DNA from: an uncultured Chitinophaga sp.
GTDB taxonomy: Bacteria; Bacteroidota; Bacteroidia; Chitinophagales; Chitinophagaceae
NCBI RefSeq assembly: GCF_937874145.1
Contig: NZ_CALNBI010000061.1
Span: 1 to 13,298, forward strand
DNA: 13,298 nt
Reading direction: 5' to 3'
The first letter of the stretch is position 1, and every line of letters starts with the position of its first letter. The notes below the pieces were generated by a model. That model was not told the DNA's origin and did not search any database. It saw only the letters and a program-made list of their open reading frames with translations. A program made the position numbers and the translations under genes. Of this stretch, positions 1 to 6,869 are shown piece by piece.

Positions 1-2220
1 GAAGTCCCCTCCACCGAAATCGTCCCCGGCGATATACTGCTCCTCGATGCCGGGGATATGGTCCAGGCCGACGGCCGCCTGCTCGAAGCCACGAGCCTCC
101 AGGCCGACGAGTCCGCCCTCACCGGCGAGTCCCTCCCGGTCGACAAATCCCCCGGCGAGCTCCCCGAAGACACGCCCCTGGCCGAACGCTCGAATATGGT
201 CTATAAAGGCACCTTCATCCGCAACGGCAATGCGCGGGTGCTGGTGACGGCCACCGGGATGAAAACCGAGCTGGGTCAGATTGCCCACCTGGTGGCAGGC
301 GCGCAGAAGTCCGCCACGCCGCTGGAAAAGAAGCTGGAAAGCTTCAGCAAGCGCCTGATCGGCATCACCGTGGTCATTGTGATCCTGATCTTCGGAGCTG
401 GTGTCCTCAACCAGGTGCCCATCCTCGACATGCTGAAAACTTCCATCGCGCTGGCGGTGGCAGCCATCCCGGAAGGGCTGCCAGTGGTGGCCACGCTTAG
501 CCTGGCAAGGGGCATGATCCGGATGGCACGGCAAAATGTGATCGTCAAAAAGCTTTCGGCCGTGGAAACCCTCGGGGCCACCACCGTCATCTGTACCGAT
601 AAAACCGGCACCCTCACGGAGAATAAAATGCAGGTCACCGAGGCGCAGCAGCCCGAAGCCACCTGGAAACAGGGCGAAGAGGCCCCTGAAAACGAGGCGT
701 TCCGCCTCCTCCGGGAAACTGCCGTGCTCTGCAACAACGCCACGCTCGACGGCGACATAGGCATCGGCGACCCCATCGAAGTAAGCCTCCTGCAGTTCGC
801 GGACGAAACGGGCGACAATGCCGATATCATCCGCGAAGGCTTTAAAAAGCTGGACGAAGCCCCCTTCAATTCCGATACCCGCGTGATGGCCACGCTGCAC
901 CAGGGCGAAGAGCAATTTCGCGTGTCTGCCAAAGGCGCCACGGAAGATCTCCTGGGCTATTGCACCGCCATCTGGAAAGACGGTACGCAGGCGGCATTAT
1001 CGGATGAAGACAAACAGTCCTGGATGACCGCCACGGAGAAACTGGCGGCTTCGGGGCTCAAAACCCTTGGCTACGCCATCAGGCAAGCAAACGACCGTCC
1101 CGGGGAGATGCTGGAGGAGCTGGTGTTCCTCGGCATCACAGGCTTCATGGACCCGCCCCGCAGCGGCGTAAAGGAAGTGATCCGCGAATGCCATGGCGCT
1201 GGGATCCGGGTGCCGATGCTCACCGGCGCCCACCCCGCAACGGCGGCAACGATCGCGCAGCAGCTGGCGATCGTGCAGGAAGGGCAGAAGCCTGTGGTAA
1301 CAGGGCGCGAGCTGGAAAAAGACCCCGCAGTATGGGAGAACGCCGCCGTATTTGCGCGGGTGAGCCCGAAACAAAAGCTGGACCTGGTGAACGGGTTGCA
1401 GGAAGACCATCACATCGTAGCCATGACGGGCGACGGCGTCAACGATGCGCCAGCGCTTAAAAAAGCAGATATCGGCATCGCAATGGGGATACGGGGCACG
1501 CAGGTGTCGCAGGAGGTGGCGGATATGGTGCTGAAAGATGATGCTTTTGAGTCCATCGTGATGGCGGTGCGCCAGGGCAGGGTGATCTTCGCCAATATCC
1601 GCAGGTTCATCATTTTCCTTTTATCCTGCAACCTGAGCGAGCTGCTGGTCATCGGGCTGGTCGCTACTTTCAACATTCCCTTCCAGCTGGTGGCTATTCA
1701 AATTCTCTTCATCAACCTGATCACAGACGTATTTCCCGCGATGGCCCTGGGTTTCACAGAAGGCGACGCTACGGTAATGCAGAAAAATCCCCGCGACCCG
1801 CGCAAGCCGATCCTCAGCCGCAACGGCTGGACCTGGATATGGGTGTATGCCGCGGTTATTGGCGGAAGCGCGCTGGGAGCGGCGTTTACGGCGGAATATT
1901 TCCGGGAAGGGGATACCGACGTCATGGCGGCGAACAACGTGTTGTTCTACACGCTCATCCTGTCTCAACTGCTGCATGCATTGAATATGAAAGAGCCGCG
2001 TGAGAAATTCCTGGGAGGCCCGGTAATGCGCAACAAATACCTGATCGGCTCGATTTTTCTCAGTGCCGGCGTTACATTGCTGTGCCTGTTCATTCCACCT
2101 GTAGCGGAAGCGTTGCGCCTGCAGATGATGCCTGCGATAGACTGGTGGCTGACGCTGGGTTTCAGCGTTGCGTCGTTATTGGTGGTGCGTTTGTTGTCGG
2201 GGATTTTTATGCGGAAGTGA
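1..2220 (+). CDS. P-type ATPase, Ca2+-pump (P2) type, 5' end missing
   Basis: An ATP-driven inner-membrane cation pump, probably exporting Ca2+. The reading frame is open from base 1, so the true start lies upstream; about 150 residues (M1/M2 and the first part of the actuator domain) are missing compared with the usual length near 890. Visible in order are the actuator TGES motif (121-132), the M4 PEGLP motif (469-483), the phosphorylation motif DKTGT with its Asp at 598-600, the nucleotide-domain KGA lysine (931), the hinge TGDGVNDAP (1426-1452) and six C-terminal membrane segments. Aligned by eye to SERCA, the ion ligands M4 Glu (472), M5 Asn and Glu (1630, 1639) and M6 Asn, Thr and Asp (1714, 1723, 1726) are kept. 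The M8 ligand is Gln (1966) instead of Glu, as in plasma-membrane Ca2+ pumps. One oddity is that the TGD motif of the P domain reads TGAHPATA (1222-1245), with Ala for Asp. Family is sure; Ca2+ as substrate is inferred. Confidence 0.93.
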   Translation, partial: EVPSTEIVPGDILLLDAGDMVQADGRLLEATSLQADESALTGESLPVDKSPGELPEDTPLAERSNMVYKGTFIRNGNARVLVTATGMKTELGQIAHLVAGAQKSATPLEKKLESFSKRLIGITVVIVILIFGAGVLNQVPILDMLKTSIALAVAAIPEGLPVVATLSLARGMIRMARQNVIVKKLSAVETLGATTVICTDKTGTLTENKMQVTEAQQPEATWKQGEEAPENEAFRLLRETAVLCNNATLDGDIGIGDPIEVSLLQFADETGDNADIIREGFKKLDEAPFNSDTRVMATLHQGEEQFRVSAKGATEDLLGYCTAIWKDGTQAALSDEDKQSWMTATEKLAASGLKTLGYAIRQANDRPGEMLEELVFLGITGFMDPPRSGVKEVIRECHGAGIRVPMLTGAHPATAATIAQQLAIVQEGQKPVVTGRELEKDPAVWENAAVFARVSPKQKLDLVNGLQEDHHIVAMTGDGVNDAPALKKADIGIAMGIRGTQVSQEVADMVLKDDAFESIVMAVRQGRVIFANIRRFIIFLLSCNLSELLVIGLVATFNIPFQLVAIQILFINLITDVFPAMALGFTEGDATVMQKNPRDPRKPILSRNGWTWIWVYAAVIGGSALGAAFTAEYFREGDTDVMAANNVLFYTLILSQLLHALNMKEPREKFLGGPVMRNKYLIGSIFLSAGVTLLCLFIPPVAEALRLQMMPAIDWWLTLGFSVASLLVVRLLSGIFMRK

Positions 2221-2241
2221 TATGCCCGGCATCACCCTTTT
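2217..2241 (+). terminator. Weak hairpin at the ATPase stop codon
   Basis: GTGAT (2217-2221) can pair with ATCAC (2231-2235), extended by two G-C pairs after a 2-nt bulge, followed by only four T residues (2238-2241). It overlaps the TGA stop. It may end the ATPase transcript, but the stem is short and imperfect and the T-run is poor. Confidence 0.25.
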
Positions 2242-2345
2242 AGATAAATGAACACTCTTTTTTTACTGTTATAGCATTCATCTAATCATAAGGATGTTTC
2301 TCATTATTATTTGATTTTGATACTATAAACAGTAATTGAGTAGCA

Positions 2346-3110
2346 ATGTATTTATTGTATGTTGATGAGAGTGGTGATATAGGATTGCCACCATCAAGCC
2401 CAACTAGATTTTTTATTTTATCTGCAATAGTTATTCATGAAATGAGATGGCGGAGTACATTGAAGGATTTGATAATGTTTCGTCAGGAATTAAAGCGAAG
2501 GAAAGGATTGAAGATTCGTGACGAAATACATTGTACTCACTTTATCAACAAACCAGGGGAATTAGTACGCATAGCACGGAATGATAGACTGGATATTATA
2601 AAGAAATGCATCGACTGGTTAAATAGTCAGGGAGAAATGAGCATTTTTTCAGTCGTCGTTGATAAGCATGGAAAGGCATCTGATTACGATGTGTTTTTAC
2701 ACGCCTGGAATGCTTTATTGATGAGATTTGAGAATACGTTAAGCTATAGGAATTTCCCTGGGCCACGTAATCCTGATGATATGGGAATTATTCTGTCAGA
2801 TAATACCGATGGGAATAAACTCAGAAGTCTGGTTAGAAAAATGCGTCATTTTAATATGATTCCAAGTATGTATGGTGGAGCATCACGAAATCTTCGTTTG
2901 AATTACATCATAGAAGATCCAATTTTTCGTGATTCTCAAATTTCATTTATGCATCAAATGAATGACGTCGTCGCATATTGTGCAAGGCAGTTATATGAGC
3001 CCAATGCTTATGTGAAGAAGAAAGGAGGAGATAATTTTTATAAACGTTTGGAAAACGTAATACTAAGAGTTGTGACTGCTAAGAATCCCTACGGTATAGT
3101 TGAACTATAA
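2346..3110 (+). CDS. DUF3800 domain-containing protein
   Basis: A 254-residue soluble protein recognised as DUF3800 by its N-terminal YVDESGD (residues 5-11), the DEIH segment (59-62), an SDNTDG segment (151-156) and the C-terminal block in which D191, D196-S197, Q204 and N206-D207 precede VVAYC, matching the family's usual 'Q-x-A-D' end motif (here Asn replaces Ala). The spaced acidic residues resemble an RNase H-like metal site, which is a proposal for this family and not a demonstrated activity. Length is typical and no frame damage is seen, so the gene looks intact. It is strikingly AT-rich: hand counts of three 60-base lines gave 30-40% G+C, against 62% in a line of the upstream ATPase. 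That suggests recent acquisition. The 125-base leader is also AT-rich and shows no convincing promoter. DUF3800 genes are often found singly in accessory regions; function unknown. Confidence 0.85.
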   Translation: MYLLYVDESGDIGLPPSSPTRFFILSAIVIHEMRWRSTLKDLIMFRQELKRRKGLKIRDEIHCTHFINKPGELVRIARNDRLDIIKKCIDWLNSQGEMSIFSVVVDKHGKASDYDVFLHAWNALLMRFENTLSYRNFPGPRNPDDMGIILSDNTDGNKLRSLVRKMRHFNMIPSMYGGASRNLRLNYIIEDPIFRDSQISFMHQMNDVVAYCARQLYEPNAYVKKKGGDNFYKRLENVILRVVTAKNPYGIVEL

Positions 3111-3111
3111 C

Positions 3112-3133
3112 AAAAAAGGTAGCTTTCGCTACC
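3112..3133 (-). terminator. Intrinsic terminator (minus strand) abutting the DUF3800 stop
   Basis: On the minus strand GGTAGC, a GAAA tetraloop and GCTACC form a perfect 6-bp stem (3118-3133), followed by six T residues (3117-3112). Read on the plus strand the hairpin is followed by GGGGGA and not by T, so it is oriented for minus-strand transcripts and not for DUF3800. Confidence 0.65.
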
Positions 3134-3172
3134 GGGGGAGTCCTACTACAGAATCGAGTTCCATTCAGACTC
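3112..3172 (-). ncRNA. Candidate small RNA (about 60 nt), antisense-oriented beside DUF3800
   Basis: A minus-strand unit bounded by a perfect TAnnTTTG promoter box (3177-3184) and a perfect hairpin with six T residues (3112-3133). Initiation a few bases after the box would give a transcript from about 3172 to 3112. No useful reading frame fits. Inside it, GAGTC near the 5' end (about 3169) can pair with GACTC (about 3137), and GAAT can pair with ATTC within that region, so it could fold into a small multi-hairpin RNA. It starts downstream of the permease terminator and ends just after the DUF3800 stop codon. Existence as an RNA is inferred only from these two signals; it could instead be a leftover of an acquired element. 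Confidence 0.4.
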
Positions 3173-3176
3173 TATA

Positions 3177-3205
3177 CAAAGATAAGGGAAATTGGGCAAT
3201 AACAA
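3177..3205 (-). promoter_or_regulatory. Bacteroidota-type promoter candidate for the small RNA
   Basis: On the minus strand TATCTTTG (3177-3184) matches the -7 consensus TAnnTTTG exactly. A TTG (3203-3205) lies 18 bases upstream of it as a partial -33 element. There is no protein gene on this strand downstream before the terminator at 3112-3133. Confidence 0.45.
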
Positions 3206-3218
3206 TGTAGTTTTTGTG

Positions 3219-3248
3219 TAAAGCAAAACGGCCCCGTTTCCGGAGCCG
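3219..3248 (-). terminator. Intrinsic terminator of the FtsX-type permease gene
   Basis: On the minus strand CGGCTCCG, GAAA and CGGGGCCG form an 8-bp stem (3229-3248) with one G-U pair that exists only in the minus-strand RNA, followed by TTTTGCTTT. It lies 23 bases after the permease stop codon. Confidence 0.75.
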
Positions 3249-3271
3249 CTTGCAAGCGATAGAAGAAAAGA

Positions 3272-5656
3272 TTATTCGGACCGCAGGCTTTTGACGGGGT
3301 CCGTCATAGCCGCGCGGATGCTTTGCGTACTGATGGTGAGAAGGGCGATGCTCATGGCGCCGATGCAGGTCAGGGCGATGGTCCACCAGGAGATATCCGT
3401 CCGGTATTCGTAACTGCTCAGCCAGCGCTGCATGCCCCACCAGCCTGCCGGCACGGCGATAGCCAGGGCAATGAGCACGAGGATGGCGAAGTCGACGGAC
3501 ATGAGCCGCCACAGGCTGAACACCGAAGCGCCCATTACTTTGCGCACGCCAATCTCTTTGGTCCGTTGTTCGGCCATGAAGCTCGCCATACCGAAGAGCC
3601 CCAGGCAACTGATAAAGATCGCCAGCACGGCGAAGTAGGCAGACAGCTGGCCGATCCGTTGCTCGGAAAGGAACTTCATCTTGTATTTCGCGTCCACGAA
3701 ATCGTACATGAAAGGCATGCCGGGATTATGTTTTGCGAAAACAGCCTCCAGCTTTTTCAGGGACTCCACCGTAGGTTTAGCCGGGTTCAGCCGCATCAGA
3801 AAGAGGTTGCCACCGCTGCCATCGATGTGCCAGATCGTGCGGAAGACCGGCGTGTAAGGCGATCCCATCAAAATATCTTTTACTACCCCTACGATGATAA
3901 ATGGCTGGCCGTCTTTTCTGATGACTTTGCCGATGGGGTCTTTTATCTGCATGAATGCAATGGCTGACTCGTTCAGGATCACACCATTGGAATCGGACGC
4001 GAATTGTTGCGAGAAGTCGCGGCCCTGCACCACTTCCCATTGCACTGCTTTGCCATAATCGTGGGACACATCCACCGCCGCGAAATTCCCCTGCGCGCCG
4101 GGCGCCATTTCCTCCCAGGTGTAGCCGTTATTGATCATCTGCACGTCATTGGGCGGCCCGGAAGCTTTGGCCACTTCCGTTACCGCGCCGGAAGCCAGCG
4201 CGTCGTTGCGGATGGCCTCGTAATGCGAACGCAATTCGTTGGTGGACATGAACACGTAGATCAGGCCTTCCCGGTTATAGGCAACGGGCCTGTCCTGCGC
4301 ATGCCGGATTTGTTTGAAGACGATGATGGTGCCGATGATCAGCACTACCGACACGGTGAACTGCAACACCACCAGCGCCTTGCGTGGGATAGCGGCATTG
4401 CGGCCCGCCTTGAACGTTCCTTTCAAAACTTTCACCGGCTGGAAAGAAGACAGGTACAGCGCGGGATAGCTGCCCGCCAGCAGGCCCGTCAACACGATGA
4501 TCGCCATCCCCGCCAGCCAGAACGCCGGCTCGCCGAACGGCATGGACATATGTTTGCCCGCGATGGTATTGAATGCCGGCAGGGCCGCCTGGACCAGCGC
4601 CACCGATAGAGCGAAACCGAAGAACGCCAGCATGGTGGATTCACTGAAGAATTGCAGTATAAGCTGCGCCCGGTGCGAGCCCACGGCCTTCCTGATGCCC
4701 ACTTCCCGCGCGCGCTTCTCGCTGCGGGCGGTGCTGAGGTTCATGAAATTGATGCAGGCCAGCAGCAGCACGAACACGCCGATGATCCCGAAAAGCCATA
4801 CAGAGCTGATTTTTCCACCGATATTCTTACCGTCTTTCCATTCCGCATACAGGTGCCAGTTGCGCATCGGCCAGAGAAAAACCTGCGCATTGAACGCTTT
4901 CTCCTCCGCACGCACTTTATCCAGCTTCACGTTCCTGATCTTCGCAGAAACTGTTGCGAGATCGGCATGATCGGCCAGCTGTGCGTAGGTTTGCGTGAAA
5001 TTGGAGCGCCAGGGATTGTCCATCGCCTGGATCCAGGGATTGTCGACAAGGAACAAGTCCCAGGGGCACATGAATTGCAGGTTGCCGAACTCGGAATTCT
5101 CAGGAAGGTCTTTATATACGCCCGTTACCGTAACAGGTAATTTATTGTTGAGTTTGAGGACTTGCCCCAGCGCTTCCCTGTCCCCGAAAAAGGCCCGGGC
5201 GGAAGATTCGGACAGCAGGATGGAATTCACTTCTTTCAACCCGTCGCGGGTGCCGGCTATCATTTCCAGCGATAACATTTCCGTAAATGCGGGTTCGAAG
5301 AAGTTACCCACGCGCGTCTGCCCTTTGCCATCATGCGAAAGCACGTACCCGTCGTTCCAGCCAGACTGCACGACATATTTGAAGTCGCTGCTGTATTTCT
5401 CCCGGATGGCTTCGGCCATGAGCCAGGGATTGGCGGTTTGGGTGTTGGTGACGCCGTTGAACGTCTGGTGCTGCATCACCTGCACGATACGGTCGTAATG
5501 GGCGAAATTCTTATTGTAAGTCAGTTCATCGCGCAGCCAGAGCCCGATCAGGAGGGCAACGGCCATTCCGATCGACAATCCCGCGATGTTGATCAGCGAG
5601 AAGGTTTTGTTTTTGAGGAGGTTCCTCCATGCGATTTTGAGGTAGTTGCGGATCAT
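3272..5656 (-). CDS. ABC transporter permease, MacB/FtsX type, two repeats
   Basis: A membrane permease of about 794 residues from the MacB/FtsX superfamily, whose members couple cytoplasmic ATP hydrolysis to work in the periplasm. The layout is the family's: a membrane segment near residues 18-40, a large periplasmic domain, three membrane helices from about 290, a further helix near 420 starting the second repeat, a second periplasmic domain, then three C-terminal helices. Both repeats show the cytoplasmic signature after the first helix of the triplet: SEKRAREVGIRKAVGS, then AEQRTKEIGVRKVMGAS. The frame stays open upstream to a TTG, but the ATG at 5656 follows AGAGGAAA at a good distance and starts with the typical MIRNYLKIAWRNL, so I use it. 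No ATPase gene or periplasmic adaptor lies alongside; such orphan permeases are common in Bacteroidota and are thought to share an ATPase encoded elsewhere. The substrate is unknown. Confidence 0.92.
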   Translation of the reverse strand: MIRNYLKIAWRNLLKNKTFSLINIAGLSIGMAVALLIGLWLRDELTYNKNFAHYDRIVQVMQHQTFNGVTNTQTANPWLMAEAIREKYSSDFKYVVQSGWNDGYVLSHDGKGQTRVGNFFEPAFTEMLSLEMIAGTRDGLKEVNSILLSESSARAFFGDREALGQVLKLNNKLPVTVTGVYKDLPENSEFGNLQFMCPWDLFLVDNPWIQAMDNPWRSNFTQTYAQLADHADLATVSAKIRNVKLDKVRAEEKAFNAQVFLWPMRNWHLYAEWKDGKNIGGKISSVWLFGIIGVFVLLLACINFMNLSTARSEKRAREVGIRKAVGSHRAQLILQFFSESTMLAFFGFALSVALVQAALPAFNTIAGKHMSMPFGEPAFWLAGMAIIVLTGLLAGSYPALYLSSFQPVKVLKGTFKAGRNAAIPRKALVVLQFTVSVVLIIGTIIVFKQIRHAQDRPVAYNREGLIYVFMSTNELRSHYEAIRNDALASGAVTEVAKASGPPNDVQMINNGYTWEEMAPGAQGNFAAVDVSHDYGKAVQWEVVQGRDFSQQFASDSNGVILNESAIAFMQIKDPIGKVIRKDGQPFIIVGVVKDILMGSPYTPVFRTIWHIDGSGGNLFLMRLNPAKPTVESLKKLEAVFAKHNPGMPFMYDFVDAKYKMKFLSEQRIGQLSAYFAVLAIFISCLGLFGMASFMAEQRTKEIGVRKVMGASVFSLWRLMSVDFAILVLIALAIAVPAGWWGMQRWLSSYEYRTDISWWTIALTCIGAMSIALLTISTQSIRAAMTDPVKSLRSE

Positions 5657-5729
5657 GTGTTTCCTCTTTACCAAGGCAATGCCAAAACAATGTCGATATC
5701 AAAATGAAGGTTATGAAGATTAGTATTAT

Positions 5730-6806
5730 TTATATGTGTCCGGTTTCGGCACAGGGACTGTCCGGCTTTGCAGCGGCTCGTTTCTCGAAACCGAGGAGCC
5801 ACTGTTTGCGGTGGACGCCGCCGCCGTAGCCTGTCAGCTGCCCGTCTTCGCTGATGATGCGGTGGCAGGGAACGAGGATGGAAATGCGGTTCATGCCATT
5901 GGCGCGCGCCACGGCCCTGATGGCGGCGGGCATGCCGAGAGCGCTTGCCTGCCGCTTGTAGGTGCTGGTGGTTCCGTAGGGTACGGTTTGGAGGAGTTCC
6001 CAGACCTGTTGCTGGAAAGGCGTGCCGGGCATGAAGAGGGGCACGGTGAAGGCGGACCGCTTTCCTTCGAAGTATTCACCGAGTTGCAGGCGGAGGATGT
6101 CGAAGTGGGGATTATGACCGGGGATGATCTCGGCGTTGTGCAGGCGGGCGATATCCTTCAGCTCCGTTTCGAGCATTTTGCGGTCGGAGAATTCGAGCAG
6201 GCAGATACCGGCGTCCGCCGCGCAGGCGAACATGGTGCCGAGGGGTGTTTCCAGTCGTTCGATATTGATGAGGTTGCGGTGGCGGCTGTTGGAAGGCGCC
6301 ACACCGAAGACGGATTTAAAGGAATCGGCGAAGCCGCTGAGGGAGTCATACCCTGATTCAAAAGCGGCATCGGTGACGGGGGCGCCGTCGCGCAGGTGGC
6401 GGAAAGCGGAGTTGAGGCGGAACATCCGTTGGTAGGCGTGGAAGGTGATGCCGTGGTTTTTCAGGAACCAGCGGCGGATGGCGCTGGGCTCCAGGCCCAG
6501 GCGCACCAGTTCTTCATCCCTGAATTTCTTTGAAGGATCGGCGGCGAGCGCGTCCATCAGCTCGCGGATAGGGGCGGGCGTTTCGCCGCTTTTCTCGAGC
6601 GGGCGGCACACTTTGCAGGGGCGGTAACCTTTCTGGATGGCCTCTTTGGCCGTGGTCACGAACTCCACGTTCTCCGGTTTCGGCTTGCGGGCCGTACAGG
6701 TGGGGCGGCAGAAAATGCCGGTGGTTTTAACGGCGGTGAAGAAAGTGCCCTCAAACGTGCTGTCTTTTTCGAGGATCGCCTGGTACATTCTTTCGCGGGT
6801 AAGCAT
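5730..6806 (-). CDS. ada: Ada: methylphosphotriester/O6-methylguanine-DNA methyltransferase and activator
   Basis: A DNA-alkylation repair protein and transcriptional activator of the adaptive response, 358 residues from the chosen start (E. coli Ada is 354). The N-terminal zinc domain has its four Cys at 33, 37, 64 and 67 (FCRPTC and PCKVC); the first is expected to accept methyl groups from phosphotriesters. An AraC-type helix-turn-helix follows at about 78-178. The C-terminal methyltransferase domain begins near 183 (IERLETPLGTMF) and carries the PCHR motif with acceptor Cys314. All three modules are intact, so both repair and regulatory roles should be present. The frame extends to a TTG at 6869 that would exactly abut the upstream exporter gene. 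However, homology begins around the ATG at 6806, and a promoter candidate lies inside that extension, so the ATG is preferred. No AlkA or AlkB gene is in the window. Confidence 0.95.
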   Translation of the reverse strand: MLTRERMYQAILEKDSTFEGTFFTAVKTTGIFCRPTCTARKPKPENVEFVTTAKEAIQKGYRPCKVCRPLEKSGETPAPIRELMDALAADPSKKFRDEELVRLGLEPSAIRRWFLKNHGITFHAYQRMFRLNSAFRHLRDGAPVTDAAFESGYDSLSGFADSFKSVFGVAPSNSRHRNLINIERLETPLGTMFACAADAGICLLEFSDRKMLETELKDIARLHNAEIIPGHNPHFDILRLQLGEYFEGKRSAFTVPLFMPGTPFQQQVWELLQTVPYGTTSTYKRQASALGMPAAIRAVARANGMNRISILVPCHRIISEDGQLTGYGGGVHRKQWLLGFEKRAAAKPDSPCAETGHI

Positions 6807-6823
6807 GGGCGTTGTGTTTGATG

Positions 6824-6855
6824 CAAAGGTAGGCTGGCCGGGAAAGGGCGGCAAC
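6824..6855 (-). promoter_or_regulatory. Promoter candidate for ada
   Basis: On the minus strand TACCTTTG (6824-6831) matches TAnnTTTG exactly, with GTTG (6852-6855) 20 bases upstream as a -33 element. The expected transcription start lies roughly 10 bases before the ATG at 6806. This supports that start and suggests that ada can be transcribed apart from the exporter gene upstream. No clear Ada-box match was found by eye. Confidence 0.5.
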
Positions 6856-6869
6856 CGGAAAACTGACAA

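Noticed and set aside
276..941. A 221-codon minus-strand frame opposite the ATPase.
   Set aside because: It covers the DKTGT region of a clear P-type ATPase and encodes a Ser/Val-rich sequence with no domain features.
3118..3133. The hairpin just after DUF3800 as that gene's own terminator.
   Set aside because: On the plus strand it is followed by GGGGGA with no T-run, while the T-run lies on the minus-strand side.
3112..3180. A tRNA or other standard structural RNA in the DUF3800-permease gap.
   Set aside because: The stretch is too short, with no anticodon arm, no T-loop consensus and no CCA-like end. Only simple hairpins can be drawn.
4004..5140. Several plus-strand open frames of 150-200 codons opposite the permease gene.
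   Set aside because: They lie antisense to a continuous, motif-rich permease reading frame, and their products are His/Arg-rich without any family resemblance.
5654..5674. The upstream TTG (5674) as the permease start.
   Set aside because: The ATG at 5656 has a good AGAGGAAA ribosome-binding site and the usual family N-terminus. The extra six residues (start through MVKRKH) would be encoded by that ribosome-binding site itself.
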